Shown: one piece after another, positions 1 through 12,026 of the stretch
Layout of the letters: each line of letters starts with the position of its first letter
How positions within the stretch are numbered: position 1 is the first letter of the stretch
Assembly: GCA_001414345.1 (NCBI GenBank)
Contig: LLCB01000029.1
Coordinates: 186,001 to 250,000, forward strand
Source: Hymenoscyphus infarciens
Taxonomy: Eukaryota; Ascomycota; Leotiomycetes; Helotiales; Helotiaceae
Length of the DNA: 64,000 nucleotides
Reading direction: 5' to 3'
Notes under the pieces: generated by a model
Seen by the model: the letters and a program-made list of their open reading frames with translations, nothing else
Databases searched by the model: none
Told to the model about the DNA's origin: nothing
Position numbers and translations under genes: made by a program

Positions 1-1632
1 GGACTAGCAGCTTTTAACGGGGGGGCTTGCAAGCATCGGACCTGATAGGTTATTTTCCTAAATTGAGCTTGCCAAAGCAGCACTCACTCACCCGGTGATC
101 GCTAGGACCCACTTTCTTCATCTAGAACCGTTACTTGTACGATAGAGTAAGAGTGGTTGGAGAAGGTCAATTGACAATTTAACCAAGCTCATAACTCATA
201 TCTCATATCTCTTGTATTTCGAGCAATTGGCCATGGCACTCCTCCTTCTCAATTACCCAACTCATTCGGACTGATTTAGTAGGATTGTAGGGTGCCGCTT
301 TTCCGCCAACCAGGGTGGGCAGTTCTCACAAGAACCTCAATCTCAATCTGCAGCAGCAGAAGCGTCTGCAGCGCGGCCTGTCATCAGAAACATTTTTCAG
401 GAACCATCGCCAGTCTAGCATGGTTCTGGTATGCTCGATTGCCGCGTCTTATTTTGTTACTTTTTCGGTATTATTAGAAGTTTGGTGTTGTCTGCAAAAG
501 TATTTTTGGTTCTCCGTATCTTCCATTTTAGGTGGGCCAGATCTCACCACTCCACTCCACACCAACCGACGGGATCCTCGATTCCTCTCATCCTCATCCT
601 CTTCTCCAACACGAAACTCTTATTAATCCCAAGGCTCAAGAGTCAAGACACGAAGCGCTTAACCCGTTGCGGGTCGTAAAAGGGCGTCAAGTCCTGACGG
701 AGATTTTTTAATGGGCAACATTACCCATCCGTGTTTATACAACTCGGTACGATCCAAAGTAATTCCCATCGAGATGAAAGCAGGATGTACCTAAGGAGGC
801 AGATTTGGCCAAAGGCCCGCGTAAGATATACAAGAACATGCAAGTCTTTCTACAAATTAGAATACGGACGTAGGGACCTACTTAGGCCTGTTTCAACTTT
901 CCAACTCCCTTTCTCTAACTTATAGAGTAATCTAGATCTTTTAGAACCATCTTGTTCCATTTCTCTAGAGTATACAGGTTAATACCAACATATACTAGAA
1001 AGTTAGAATAGGAGTATTTACTACCGGTTTTATTTTAACCAACTAATCGGGAGCTATCCACGATGATTTCAAGACGTGACAGCCAGAGGATATTTCCAGG
1101 ATTCCTCTAGGAAGGCCTGGACTCGTTCTCCTCCATCCGGAAATGCGGCATGCTCTCAGCTCTGACCTCTGACTTGTAAGATTATTCCTCAGAAGTTTAT
1201 TTTCAACCGCCCATGTTCATCTGTTCATCTCCCAACTCCCTCCCCACTCTTCCCCATCGACGTGTCTCAAATCTCAAATTCTCCGAGAAATGAGGAATCC
1301 TTCCCTTGGCAACTGAAACAAATGAAGATGAAATCATTGATGGTGATGACGAATGATTCATGAATAGAGGCCACGTTCATGTTCATGAACGAGAAAGGGA
1401 AGATTGGAGAAGTCGATGTTTGAGTCCGCGGTCACTGCGGGATGACCTCACACAACCAAGGCTGTTGGGCGATTGTTTATCTCGATATCCTCCCCCGCTA
1501 TTGGTCTACAGAACCTGTTTGACAACCAAAACTAACCTACCACCATGACAGCACCGAAACTTCAAACAAAACATCAACATCCAACATCCAACATTTCCGC
1601 CACTCGCAAATACCTCCATAAACCAGATAACC
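1..1632. other. Upstream spacer without a recognised gene
   Basis: Only short, overlapping, compositionally random reading frames are present on both strands. The last 100 bases before 1633 are C/A-rich, as in many fungal 5' untranslated regions, and probably hold the leader of the hydrolase gene. No RNA gene or mobile element was recognised. Confidence 0.5.
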
Positions 1633-4061
1633 ATGGCAACTCCCGCTCAGATGGACGAGAAAGCGCGCGCGAGAGCAGATGCTCCCGAATCTTCACTGCA
1701 TACTGCAGCAACACCAGCACAGTTGGCAGAAAAGGGAAGAAGAGACCCAAGGGAGGATATAGCGACGCAAGCACAGTTGGAAGAGAAGCGCCGAAATGAA
1801 ATGGCATCGTCATCACATCTACACGCGACCCCAGCGCAACTCGCAGAGAAGGCAGGCGATCGACGAGATCCAAGGGAACATATGGCGACGCAGGCACAGT
1901 TGGAAGAGAAACGTCGCAACGAACTGGGAGGAGCTTATCGTCCTGTCCCTCCTCCACCTCCACCTCGAGATCCCCAGCCTCAATCCTTCCATGCTGCCCC
2001 TCCTGCATACAACGCGAACGACGCCAAAAGGAGCAAAATGATATCTGAACAATGGCGGTCTCATGATCCCAGATCATCCTCTACCCACTCTCTGGTACCT
2101 TCAGAATCGGCGAGGGATGGGCGTCGAACGTTGCTGTTGGTTTTCATTCATGGCTTCATGGGGAATGAGACTAGTTTCCAAAGTTTTCCGGCTCATATTC
2201 ACAACCTTCTCACAATCACAATGGCAGAAACTCACATTGTGCATACGAAGATTTACCCACGCTACAAGTCCAGGAAGGCAATCAACTTTGCGAGTGATGA
2301 TTTCTCCAACTGGTATGCCCTACCCTTTCCCTGAGCATATCCAGCTAACAACCCTTCAGGCTGGAACCACACGAGAATGATAATACAGAAGTTGTCCTCC
2401 TTGGTCACAGTATGGGAGGCATACTGAGTGCGGAAGTCGCTCTACAGAGACCTTTCCCACCTGTCGATGGAAAACCACTTCGGCATAGGCTTTTAGGCAC
2501 AATCAACTTCGATACACCCTTTCTGGGTATGCACCCCGGTGTAGTAGGGGCTGGCTTAAGCAGTCTATTTCGCCCGGCCGATCCACCTGGCGCCAAGTCC
2601 CCTCCTTCCTCTGCCAGTGGCATGACCACGCCATCAATGAGCAGTCAGGCTTCTATGCATTCGTCGTCCCAAGGCCACACCCCTTCAATATCGTCAGATG
2701 CAACTTCTCAAATGAGCTTGGTTCAAAGTATCACATCCCCTGGCGCAAACTCACCAAATGATCCATTTTTCAATGCACCCTTTCCAAATGATGTTCGCCT
2801 ACCAGAGAGAAAGGGCATTTCTAGTTTACTGCATTTCATCAATAAGCACTCTGATGGGCTCACGGGAGCTACAAAAGAATACTTCATGTCGCACATTGAA
2901 TTTGGCGGCGTTATGGCAGACTACACTGGTTTGAAGATTCGCTACGAAAACGTCCGTAAGCTAGAAGATGTTGATGATATAACTAGACGTCCGGGTCAAA
3001 CTGGGTCACAAAATATGCGTGTGAGATTTGTAAATTATTACACTGCAAGCACAGGAAGACCAAAGCCGCCAAAGACACCACCGACGCCTTCTGTTGAGGG
3101 ACCCGAGGACGAGGCAGAGAATCTTCAAAACCTTGGAGATGATTTGAGCGGGCTAGGCCTAAACCCTATAGAGCACGATTCTTCACAGCAGGCACCGACC
3201 ATATTAGTTGAGGAACACAGGGACGGAGCAGTCACTCCTCGGCCAATGGAAAAGAGCAATGAAACATCTGATGTGTCTCCCATCAAGGCGCAAATACAGA
3301 ATTTGGGCGAGAACTCAGGAGTACAGGATGATTCTACCGAGTTACCTGCAATGAAGCACATCGATTCGATGCCTATTGAAGATGACGACTTCCCAGAGCC
3401 AGTGGCTCCTTCAAATGAGGTATCGGATCCCGCAGCATCGGATCCCCCAGTGGAAGAGGTTAAGCCAAAAAGCTCCGAACCACCTCTCCCCCCAATACCC
3501 GAAATGCCCACTGAGCCAGAACCGGTTGACCTTACCCTTTACACAGATAAAGATTCTCGCAAAATTGCAGAAAAGGAATTCAAGAGGGTCACCAAGGTTT
3601 ATCAGCAAGCAATCAAAGACCGAGAGAGTGCTATCAAGGATAGACGTAAGCTAGTTGAAAAGCGTGAGAAGAAAGCCCGGCAAGAACAAGAAAAGTTACA
3701 AAAGGCCGAGGAAAAACAACGCCTCAAAGAGGAGAAAGAAGAGCAAAAGAGGTTGGCCACAGTAAATCCCGAGAAGCCTCCAACAGAGAGGAAGGGGTCG
3801 GTCACATCATCGGTCGTCGATGACAAGCCCAAGCGGGACAAAAAGTTTTGCATTCTCCCTCCCAAGTATGGAGGTGAGAGGGATAAATGTTGGGTTAGGG
3901 TGTACATGGAGGGAGTTGACGAGGTTGGTGCTCACTGCGGACTTTTCTTCCCGGGCCCTCAATATGAGAGCTTGGTTGGAGATGTGGGTGCTCGCATTGG
4001 GAAATGGGTAGAGGAAGATGCAACGAGAAGAGCCATCTTGGAGGCGGAGATAGCTGATTGA
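1633..4061 (+). CDS. Alpha/beta-hydrolase (DUF676-like serine hydrolase) with N-terminal repeats
   Basis: Two exons, 1633-2312 and 2360-4061, with a 47-bp GT-AG intron splitting a Trp codon, encode 793 residues. Residues 1-98 carry five ATPAQLxEK-like motifs. A proline-rich linker follows, then an alpha/beta-hydrolase core: strand LLLVFIHGFMGN (oxyanion HG at 173-174) and nucleophile elbow GHSMGG with Ser244. After the core comes a long acidic, Pro/Ser-rich region and a charged K/E/R coiled-coil stretch around residues 595-670. The far C-terminus is ordered again and ends in a hydrophilic helix. The family covers lipase- and esterase-like enzymes. The substrate cannot be read from sequence, and I did not assign the Asp and His of the triad. 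The start is the first ATG of the frame, in a favourable ACCATGG context. The length exceeds simple lipases because of the added tails. Confidence 0.85.
1709..1926 (+). repeat. Coding tandem repeat in the hydrolase N-terminus
   Basis: A segment of about 100 bp is duplicated (about 1709-1800 and 1826-1926). At protein level each unit carries ATPAQLAEK, then DPRE, then ATQAQLEEKRRNE. A further single motif ATPAQMDEK sits at residues 2-10. The second unit has a short insertion, GDR, relative to the first. Many differences are at third codon positions, which suggests the peptide rather than the DNA is conserved. Confidence 0.8.
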
Positions 4062-4572
4062 TTTACGATACCACGACAGTTCACGAAGCAAGGCATGGGA
4101 CCTCGGGACGATTTTATATTAATGAATGAAATAATACACATAATTAGTTTATCCAAACCTTACATTGCTTCTCGGAATCTTCATGTCCCTTAATTTGATG
4201 TACCCCACTAACGCCACCTACATGGATATCTGGAGAAGTGGGGTCAATACTTAAGCCAAGCCCCCATGGCCTGCGCAAAATTAGATCAACGACGACAACA
4301 TCTCATGAAGGTGTTTCTGACTTACAGCCAAGAGAGGGTAATCTCTCTATTTCGCTCCTAAGATACGGAATATACTCTGGCTGTGAAGAGCAGCTAGTAT
4401 TTATTGGGTGGATTTCTCCTTGGTTTTTGCAAAAAGTGGTTGACTCAAGTCCCTGGTTTCAAGGAGGGATTTTCCTGTTCGTGGTCACATCACGACCCTT
4501 CCATACCTAACACAAAACTGACTGAGGGAAGAGAGCATAAGTGCAACAGGAGCACAACAATCCCCTGCCAAA
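4062..4572. other. Intergenic region between the hydrolase and BOR1
   Basis: This 511-bp spacer holds the 3' end of the hydrolase gene and the promoter of the downstream transporter, which is on the same strand. I see no gene in it. Confidence 0.5.
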
Positions 4573-6887
4573 ATGGAGACCAACGCTTCCGCAAACACAT
4601 ACACCATACCCACTTCTCTCCACTCACCCTCATCAAACCCACAGCCTGCAGCACGCAAATCCTGGAGGCACCATATCAATATTCTCTCTTCGAAATCACA
4701 TTCGACCTCGAATCCCACCACCCAGGATGAGCAACATGAATTGCGACAGCTGAATACGAATGCCACTGCCAGGAGTAGACATGTGCCGAAATGGTGGAAG
4801 GTGAGATTGTTTAGGGGGATGATTAATGATGTTAGGAGGAGAGCTCCGTATTATGTGAGTGATTGGACGGATGCTTGGGACTATAGGGTTGTTCCTGCTA
4901 CGGTTTATATGTATTTTGCAAAGTATGTAGTACCTTTTCTTAGAGTTGTTGTGGGATTGAGTTTGGTATTAATTTTGATAAAGTATTTTGCCAGCTTTGG
5001 CTTTCTCGCTGGATATGTAAGTTCTCCCCGCAGAATTGGAAGAGAAACCCCTGACTGTTTTGGAATAGGTTCACGAAAACTAATATGAGTTATGGGGTCA
5101 ATGAGGTACTCCTTGCTTCTGTTCTCGGATCCGTGGTTTTTTCTGTCTTTTCAGCGCAGCCATTGGTTATTGTTGGGGTTACTGGTCCTATTACGGTCTT
5201 TAATTAGTAGGGCTCTCTTTGTTGAACATGTAGTGCAAACTGATGAGACTGAAGTACGGTTTACGACATCATGACACCTACCGGGACTAATTACTTTGCT
5301 TTCATGGCTTTGGTTGGATTGTATGTCGGAGCACTTCTCAAAATTTTCATCTACTGATCTTCTTAGGTGGTCCCTGGCTATGCATTGGGTTCTTGCTTTC
5401 ACCAACGCCTGCAATGCATTGAAATATGTTACGAGATTTTCTTGTGATATCTTTGGGTTCTACGTTGCATTTATCTATCTCCAAAAGGGAATCCAAGTTC
5501 TCACTCGACAGGCATCCGGTGAAGGGTTCTACCTCTCAATTATGGTATCTCTCTTGGTTTTGGCTGTGGGATACATTTGCGGTCTAATTGGTACAAGTCC
5601 TCTGTTCCAGCATTACGTTCGAGTTTTCATCAAGGACTATGGAACACCACTTACTGTCGTTTTCTTCACTGGATTCGTACATATCGGTAAGATGGCTGAT
5701 ATCAGCTTGGAAACTTTGCCAACCAGCAAAGCGTTCTTCCCTACCACGGATAGAGGATGGTTCATACATTTTTGGGATATAAGAGTATCGGATGTTTTTA
5801 TTGCAATCCCATTCGCTGTCCTCCTCACTATTCTATTCTATTTCGACCATAATGGTATGTTCCACTCCACGCCCTCTCGATATGCTCCATCTGACAAGAG
5901 GAAATAGTATCCTCCCTCATAGCCCAAGGCACAGAATTCCCCCTCCGCAAACCAGCCGGCTTCCACTGGGACCTCTTCCTCCTCGGCCTCACAACTGGAG
6001 TAGCCGGTCTCCTCGGAATCCCAGCACCCAACGGACTCATCCCCCAAGCCCCTTTCCACACCGACTCTCTCTGCGTAACACAAGTAATCACCGACCCAAA
6101 CGAGGAAGGCGCAAATAAAGGCCATGTTGTCACAAAAGTCTCTCATGTCGTAGAACAACGCTTCTCCAATCTCGCCCAAGGTATCCTAACACTAGGAACC
6201 ATGACTGGGCCCCTACTTATAGTTATCCATCTCATCCCTCAAGGTGTCCTCGCAGGTCTGTTTTTCGTCATGGGTGTCCAAGCCTTGGAAGGAAACGGCA
6301 TCACGACAAAAGTCTTGTTTTTATGTAAAGATCGGAGTTTAACACCCAACTCTGAGCCATTGAAGAGAATCGAGAGGAGAAAAGCTATCTGGTGGTTCGT
6401 AGGTATCCAACTCCTCGGCTTCGCGGCTACTTTCGCTATCACGCAGACTATTGCTGCTGTTGGCTTTCCCGTTTTCATTCTGGCTTTGGTGCCGATTCGG
6501 ACGTGGCTTTTACCGAGATGGTTTGAGGAGGGGGAGTTGAGATTGCTTGATGGGCCGACTGCTAGTCCTTTTACGATGATTAGTGTGGGTGGGAATTATG
6601 GGGAGGACGTTGAAGGGGCGGATGATGATGTTGGTGATGAGGGCCAGGGAAGTGGCGAGACAGTTGGAAAAGCTGGAAGTGTGAGTGAGGGGATGTTGGT
6701 CGGGAAGGTGGACGGTGATGATAGTGATGAAGGGAGAGCGGAGAGAGGAGAGGGACCAGGGATTGCGGGTCAGAGTGAGAGGCAGAGGAAGAGGGGTGGA
6801 AGTTGGAGGGAAGGGGAGGGGCTGGGGGAGTGTATGGAGATGGTTGGTGGGGTGAGGAGGAGGAGTGTTAGTAGGCAGCCTAAGTGA
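4573..6887 (+). CDS. BOR1: Borate/anion transporter, BOR1 type (SLC4 bicarbonate transporter family)
   Basis: Six exons (4573-4922, 4984-5016, 5069-5206, 5255-5320, 5367-5854, 5908-6887) join in frame to 684 residues. Four of the five introns are phase 2, all are 46-61 bp, and one internal exon is only 33 bp. After a hydrophilic N-terminus the conserved core begins with DVRRRAPYYVSDW. It continues with LPALAFSLDMFTKTN, then QPLVIVGVTGPITVFNYTVY and TGTNYFAFMA, all hallmarks of the SLC4/BOR fold. About a dozen membrane segments follow, including GTPLTVVFFTGFVHIG and IPAPNGLIPQAPFHTDSL. The last 120 residues are an acidic then Gly/Arg-rich cytoplasmic tail. Yeast Bor1 is a plasma-membrane borate exporter, and a similar role is inferred here. 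The start is the first ATG in frame. Confidence 0.93.
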
Positions 6888-8006
6888 AGAATAGAGGGAT
6901 GTGAGGACAGGTCGTGAAGCATTGAGAAGGGCATGCCACTCATGTTTGCGGGAACATAAGCTTGGTGAAGCGTAATGAGTGGGGCAGGAGGATAGACAAA
7001 ATTGCATTTGCATCCTTTTTTCCCCCAGCATAATTCGAAACGATAGATTGCTATTTAGAAACCATCTTCTCATTTATGCTTAGTCTCGTCGGAACTTCTT
7101 TTATTTCTCTTCGTTGTTTTACTCTCTTCGGGGCAGTTATTTCAAGTAAACATGGTTTAATTTATGACTTGATCCTTTATTAGTCTTTCAAAGAGAAGTA
7201 TATGTCGAGAGTATTTGAGAAAAAAGAAGAAAACTTTGGCACTAAGATCATTACCTTCCAGCCAAAACGCGGGCCTCATTTTTCCCAGCACGGGGGAAAA
7301 GACATACAGATGTTGACTGGATCTATCTTCACAAAGAGATAATAAATATTAAACCTTCTCTATCGGTGGCTTCCATGATACCGCGTCCTTGAAATATTTT
7401 GAGCCAGACTCCCGGTAGACAAGATAACTATTAAATAGCAGTAATTAGCGACCCTACGAAAACCCGTAAGTTGGAACAACACGTAGAAAAATCGCAAAAA
7501 TAGAAGAGAATTACAAGTAGATGCGGAGGATGCGAATTAACCAGATAATGGGGTATGTAAAGTCTTTACATGGTTTGGCTTGATTTATACGCGGTCTGGG
7601 CGAGGTTGGCTACCTGGCGGACAATGAAAGCTGTAGTAAATAGTTACCTCGTTTGAGGTTCTCCTTCGTTCCCTACAGCTTAATCCAAAGTGTTGACCTA
7701 GACAGTTGGGATATTCGGACTTCATTGTTCTAGGTGATTAGAGTATTTCCCTCGATTCTCCTCTATAGTTCGGATAACGAGAGAGGTAGGCAAGTACGAA
7801 CCTAAAGTACGGACCGCGCCATGCCCATTGTTGGTATGTTTTTACCGAGGCAGTTTGTTGATAATGCCGGGGGATAAGGGCGACCAATCGAATTGCTGTG
7901 TATGGTTGTACAAAGGAAAGCCTCAATATTACCGGGGTTGAAAAAATGACTGTGTACCCTTCACTTCCAGCTTCAACACTTTGCTCACGCTATCACGAGT
8001 CTCAAG
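6888..8006. other. Gene-free spacer downstream of BOR1
   Basis: I find no convincing reading frame, RNA gene or repeat. It probably contains the BOR1 3' untranslated region and polyadenylation signals. Confidence 0.4.
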
Positions 8007-8254
8007 ATGCGGCTTATCAACTCGAAACCTCTACAGCTAATGGAGCGTTTTGGTGATGACGTTCCACCATATGCAATTCTCTCGCACACTTGGGGAAAAG
8101 GAAGAGGTTTCATTCCAAAACATGCAACAGCCGGATGTACAAGATAAGGATGGGTTTTCAAAGATCCCGGATTGCTGCAAGCAGACAAAGAAGGATGGCA
8201 TTGTTACTCTTCTGGAGATGCGGATGGAGGCACGAATTCTCCACAACAACGGTA
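8007..8254 (+). pseudogene. HET-domain gene relic, 5' part
   Basis: From the ATG at 8007 the translation reads MRLINSKPLQLMERFGDDVP then PYAILSHTWG, the canonical opening of fungal HET (heterokaryon incompatibility) proteins. At about 8093-8102 the frame must shift by one base, in GGGGAAAAGGAAG, to continue as EEVSFQNMQ, then GFSKIPDCC and a KDGI-like sequence. This matches the next HET motif, but it then diverges before the usual tryptophan/CCID block and meets a stop. A single-base insertion plus loss of the 3' part makes it a truncated pseudogene. Intact HET proteins are usually several hundred residues long and act in non-self recognition. Confidence 0.75.
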
Positions 8255-8861
8255 GGAGTTTCTTTGGGAATTAGGATAGAATATATCATTCTTTGGCCCC
8301 CCAAGGCGCATAATTTTCAACGATGTTTCTAATATGTCGTGGCAGAAGAAAGCTGGCTAATTTATAATCACATTAAGTCTTAGGTATTCTGGGAATCTGG
8401 GAATTGATTTATGCGGTGGGATAAAAAGTGTGCGAAATATTGCTTTTTCTCTTGGGCTGTCCTGTAAAGTGCGAACCCCTTCACACACCATCGGGTCTCA
8501 CTTTACAACTTCGCCCCTTTAGCGAAAATAGACATATGGCTTTGGTTTGCGAGCACCTCTCTATTACAGGTCAATTCTTCAAAAACTTTTAGAAGATTAA
8601 ATGGTTCGGTTTTCTAATCCTCCTGAACGTGCTCAGAGAATGTTTATGGTTGTCCTGGGTACCTAGTTTTTATACCATGGTAGTTGTTATCAGAAGAAAG
8701 CTACTCCAACATTGTGAAATCAATTGTAGTAATTTCTAAATAATAATATAAAAGTAGTAACCATCAGCTTTATTTCTCCTCGAAAAGATGAAGCCAGAGT
8801 TACCAGGTATACGCCCAGAGTCCACCACTTCGACATAAAATATAGAGCGAGCTTTCTCCGG

Positions 8862-9059
8862 TTACGCAATATCGTTATTATCTAGTTGCTGTTGCAAATC
8901 GCTTACAGCTTCAACAGAAACTTCAAGTTCACCAGCATAATGATACAACAGTGTAGCTCTAAAGAGTCTGCAAAGCTGGCACCCACCATCAGCCGATTTC
9001 ATCAAATCTCCAAATGTCAATTGGTGCTGAAACTTCCAGTTTGAGCTTTTGATTTGCAT
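8862..9059 (-). pseudogene. Possible HET-like protein fragment
   Basis: On the minus strand the reading frame from ATG 9059 contains LTFGDLMKSADGGCQLCRLF followed by RATLLYHY. This resembles the Cys-containing N-terminal segment (SADxGCxxCRLF) often found ahead of the HET domain in fungal proteins. The frame stops after about 65 residues and no HET domain follows. It lies 0.6 kb from the plus-strand HET relic and may be another broken member of the family. An upstream minus-strand exon near 9144-9318 is possible but not supported. Confidence 0.35.
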
Positions 9060-9995
9060 CTTGCGATCTTGTGTTGGTTTTGGTTTTGTTATAACTGAGT
9101 TGAGAGAGTTCCCTAGGGAGCAACTTGAACCAAACCTACGTACCATAAGCAGAAAGAAATGCAAAAAGAAGGCCCAATGAAGAGTTGGGGATTGAGCTCA
9201 ACGCGAGGGTCGCAAGCGCCACATTGTATTGTGGCTTACGCCCGATCGGCGATAAACCAATTGTCCCAAACGAATATACTACATATAAGGATTCCGAAGT
9301 TTTGAAGGATATACCCATGTTATCCTTATCGACGATATCCTTGTATGCAGGGTTTTCTGTAACCCAGCAGAAAGTTAGAAGTTAGAACAAGAGTTATCTG
9401 CTGCTGCTTTTACTGTCCCTCGCGAGCCAAAGTGCCGGAGCTTGAAGTTCCGTTTTATATACAAGGAGAATTGATTGCCGTATGCAAAGGAGTTTTCCAA
9501 GGAAACTTTGTATCGAAATGTTCAGAAGGGAAAGGCGTCGCGAGTACAAGATATAGTGAAAAACAACAACATGCCCCCTCTGTAAATAGTAACATGTGTT
9601 AAAAATATCCAGAACTGGTCAAGGTGTGCGGTCTTCGGTACCCTTTTCTATACGGAGTTGGAAACCATTGGAAAGGCTGAGTTGGGCCATCGAAGGAAGG
9701 GCAATATCTTGAGTGTCCCTGAGAAATCTATTTGCAGCTCGGAATCCAACAAAGAAGCTGGCATTTTATGTGCAGAGATCAAGGACAGGAGTACTTACAT
9801 CGCACACAATTTCCCCTCATATGTGGTTATTTACAGTATACAGTTGAAACAATTCCGACAATCATCAGTTGCTAACAAGACGATCTAGGCTGCTATTCCC
9901 TCTCCTACTTCGAGCGTGCATCAACATTTCTGTCGAAAGGAAGCAGCACATGGACCCAAGTCTATCATACAAGCCGGCATTCGGTCAAATCGCTT
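9060..9995. other. Spacer between HET relics and the FAD oxidoreductase
   Basis: Short frames on both strands show no family signature. The segment is probably decayed accessory DNA plus the 3' flank of the minus-strand oxidoreductase gene. Confidence 0.35.
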
Positions 9996-11774
9996 TTAAT
10001 CCGAGCCCCTTCCAAAGGTTTTCCAAACAGAGCCTCTGGCAGCGATGTAGGTTCGACTCTCGATAGCCTTTTTGATCCCATAAAATCCAGCAAATGGCCA
10101 AGCAGTTCGCCAAAATGAAGTGACTGCTTTCTCCGCCTTCTTCTCTGCTTCCACGTCGACTTTTACTTTCTCATACACAGTCGGAAGCGAAGTAGCATTG
10201 TATTTCACCCGAAGCTTCTCATACCAGCTTCGGTCAAACAACTCCCAGAATTCATTCTCGGTGTAGTAAGTGTGTGCGTAGAACCACTTCATCCCACCAA
10301 GTTCCTTTAATTTTCGTTCCAGATCCCGGTTTTTTCTGACAAATTCCTCGTGGTTTTCAGGTCCGGTACCCCATAGTCCGATGTTGAGCATCTGTTGGAG
10401 CGTTTTGCCGTCCTTTTCTGTGGCGGCATAATGCGGGTGCATAGTAGGAAGTGGGTTCTGCTTTAATGGACACAGCCAGAGAGGGTATATGCCGAAAGTC
10501 TCATCTGTATAATCCACAAACTTCTCTGCAGTCGAATACGGGAGTGCTAGATCTTGGACGATATATTTCTTAGACTGCCCACTGGCGTGCAGGGCCGAGT
10601 ACATCATTCGTGTGTGAAGGAAATCGTCGAGGAACCATCTAGTAAGGCGGTTGAAGGGAAATTTGAAGTACTCAAATGCCGAAGCTCCCACCCAAAAGCC
10701 CCCACGATCATAGCGGAAAAGATACTCAGCTAGAGGAATGGCTTCCGTAATTGGCTTGTTGCTCTTCTCAATTTTGTCCTTTACGTGTAGATAAAACCAA
10801 GGATCCCAAGCCCCGCTGAACCGTCGAATTTTAAGTCCGCCTTTCTCGTCCGTAAGACGTCCTGTGACTATTGCTCCATGTGTTTTTGAATACATGATAC
10901 CATCGACATAATCCAGATCAGGGCTGCTTGTTGCCTCTTGAAGCTTCTCGATTGCTTCTGCCATGTTTGAAACCGGATGGTATGTCGTTTCCACGTATTT
11001 CTTAGCATCATGAAGCTGCAATTCCACCAATGTTGTAACCCCAAATGTGCCAACCGCCCCCGCTGCTCCATTAAACAGGTCAGGCTTCTCTGTGGGCGAC
11101 AAATTCGTTACTTCCCCATCTGCCAGTACCATCTCCACGCGGTTGATTGTCCGATCGAAAAAGCCATGCTTGAATGATGAACTTTCACCAGATGTGCCAG
11201 AATAACCCCCTCCAACAGTGATACCGGGAAATTCCATAACAACTGGAGGGACAAGACCATGTTTCAACGTAGCCTCAACCAGCCTGTCCATAGGAACATT
11301 GGGCTCCACCAAACATGCCTTTTTTTGTAGATCCACCTTTAACACATTCGATAGATTGCTCGTATCTACTACATTTCGCTTGAGAGCTGATCTTGTGCTG
11401 TTCGTTGAGCCATGGAAAATCCGGAATTTCTCGCCCTTCTCAAAGAACCCCCTTACACTCCGGGCTATTTTTTCGACAGCTTTCTCGTGAAGCTCATGGG
11501 GACATCGCGCTGGTGTGGTTTTTGAGTAACATAGTATGGCAGACGGAGTGAGAATAAGTTGAGGGCTCATAGAATGCTGTCCACATATCGGAAGAAGACC
11601 CGGTCGAGATGCCTTGGTGACATCGTCCCTCGAGATGGAAATCGAAGACGGCAATGATCGAAGAAACGCCGAGGCATAGCGTTGCTGGCTATGACCTCTT
11701 ATAAGGGTGGCGGATATGTGAGGATAACGACATGTTTGCCTTTTGGCAGCAATTGCTGTCCAAGAAGGCTTCAT
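9996..11774 (-). CDS. FAD-binding oxidoreductase, DHCR24-like
   Basis: One uninterrupted frame of 592 codons runs from ATG 11774. The open frame extends further upstream, but only through a GTG. The conserved part begins around residue 96 (HEKAVEKIARSVRGFF). RIFHGSTNSTR lies at about 118-128 and the flavin-binding segment FPGITVGGGYSGTSGESSSF at 182-201, followed by KHGFFD. The C-terminal half has YDRGGFWVGA and WLCPLK. This is the layout of Delta24-sterol reductase (DHCR24)-like members of the vanillyl-alcohol-oxidase flavoprotein fold. The first 90 residues are Ser/Arg-rich and could be an organellar targeting peptide, or part of them could be untranslated; a later ATG (MSPQLIL, residue 69) is an alternative start. 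It is divergent from the deaminase gene. The true substrate is unknown, and a sterol is not assured. Confidence 0.85.
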   Translation of the reverse strand: MKPSWTAIAAKRQTCRYPHISATLIRGHSQQRYASAFLRSLPSSISISRDDVTKASRPGLLPICGQHSMSPQLILTPSAILCYSKTTPARCPHELHEKAVEKIARSVRGFFEKGEKFRIFHGSTNSTRSALKRNVVDTSNLSNVLKVDLQKKACLVEPNVPMDRLVEATLKHGLVPPVVMEFPGITVGGGYSGTSGESSSFKHGFFDRTINRVEMVLADGEVTNLSPTEKPDLFNGAAGAVGTFGVTTLVELQLHDAKKYVETTYHPVSNMAEAIEKLQEATSSPDLDYVDGIMYSKTHGAIVTGRLTDEKGGLKIRRFSGAWDPWFYLHVKDKIEKSNKPITEAIPLAEYLFRYDRGGFWVGASAFEYFKFPFNRLTRWFLDDFLHTRMMYSALHASGQSKKYIVQDLALPYSTAEKFVDYTDETFGIYPLWLCPLKQNPLPTMHPHYAATEKDGKTLQQMLNIGLWGTGPENHEEFVRKNRDLERKLKELGGMKWFYAHTYYTENEFWELFDRSWYEKLRVKYNATSLPTVYEKVKVDVEAEKKAEKAVTSFWRTAWPFAGFYGIKKAIESRTYIAARGSVWKTFGRGSD

Positions 11775-12026
11775 GGGTGTTGGGATGGTTCGTGGTTGGA
11801 TGTTTCTATCGATTTTAATTTCAGAACGCGACGAGAACACGAGGTCACGACTTTTCAACCTTAACCATGGACCCGCCAACCTTTCCACACCTTCAACAAC
11901 TTCCACCCATCAATCCGATTCGGAATTGAAGAATTCTCGTCAACTTGATGACTGGTGCCACCTCTACTCAGCCAACTTAAATTTTTAAGTCGAATCGCCC
12001 CTCACCTTATCTTTGTCACACCAATC
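11775..12026. promoter_or_regulatory. Divergent promoter region, FAD oxidoreductase / deaminase
   Basis: Only 252 bp separate the start codons of the two divergently transcribed genes, so both promoters must lie here or overlap the neighbouring transcript. No specific operator was identified. The exact length depends on the oxidoreductase start. Confidence 0.45.

Noticed and set aside
9996..11906. Cytokinin dehydrogenase considered for the FAD oxidoreductase
   Set aside because: Both share the flavin-binding fold, but the PGITVGGGYSGTSGESSSF and KHGFFD segments match DHCR24-like proteins, so I kept that call.
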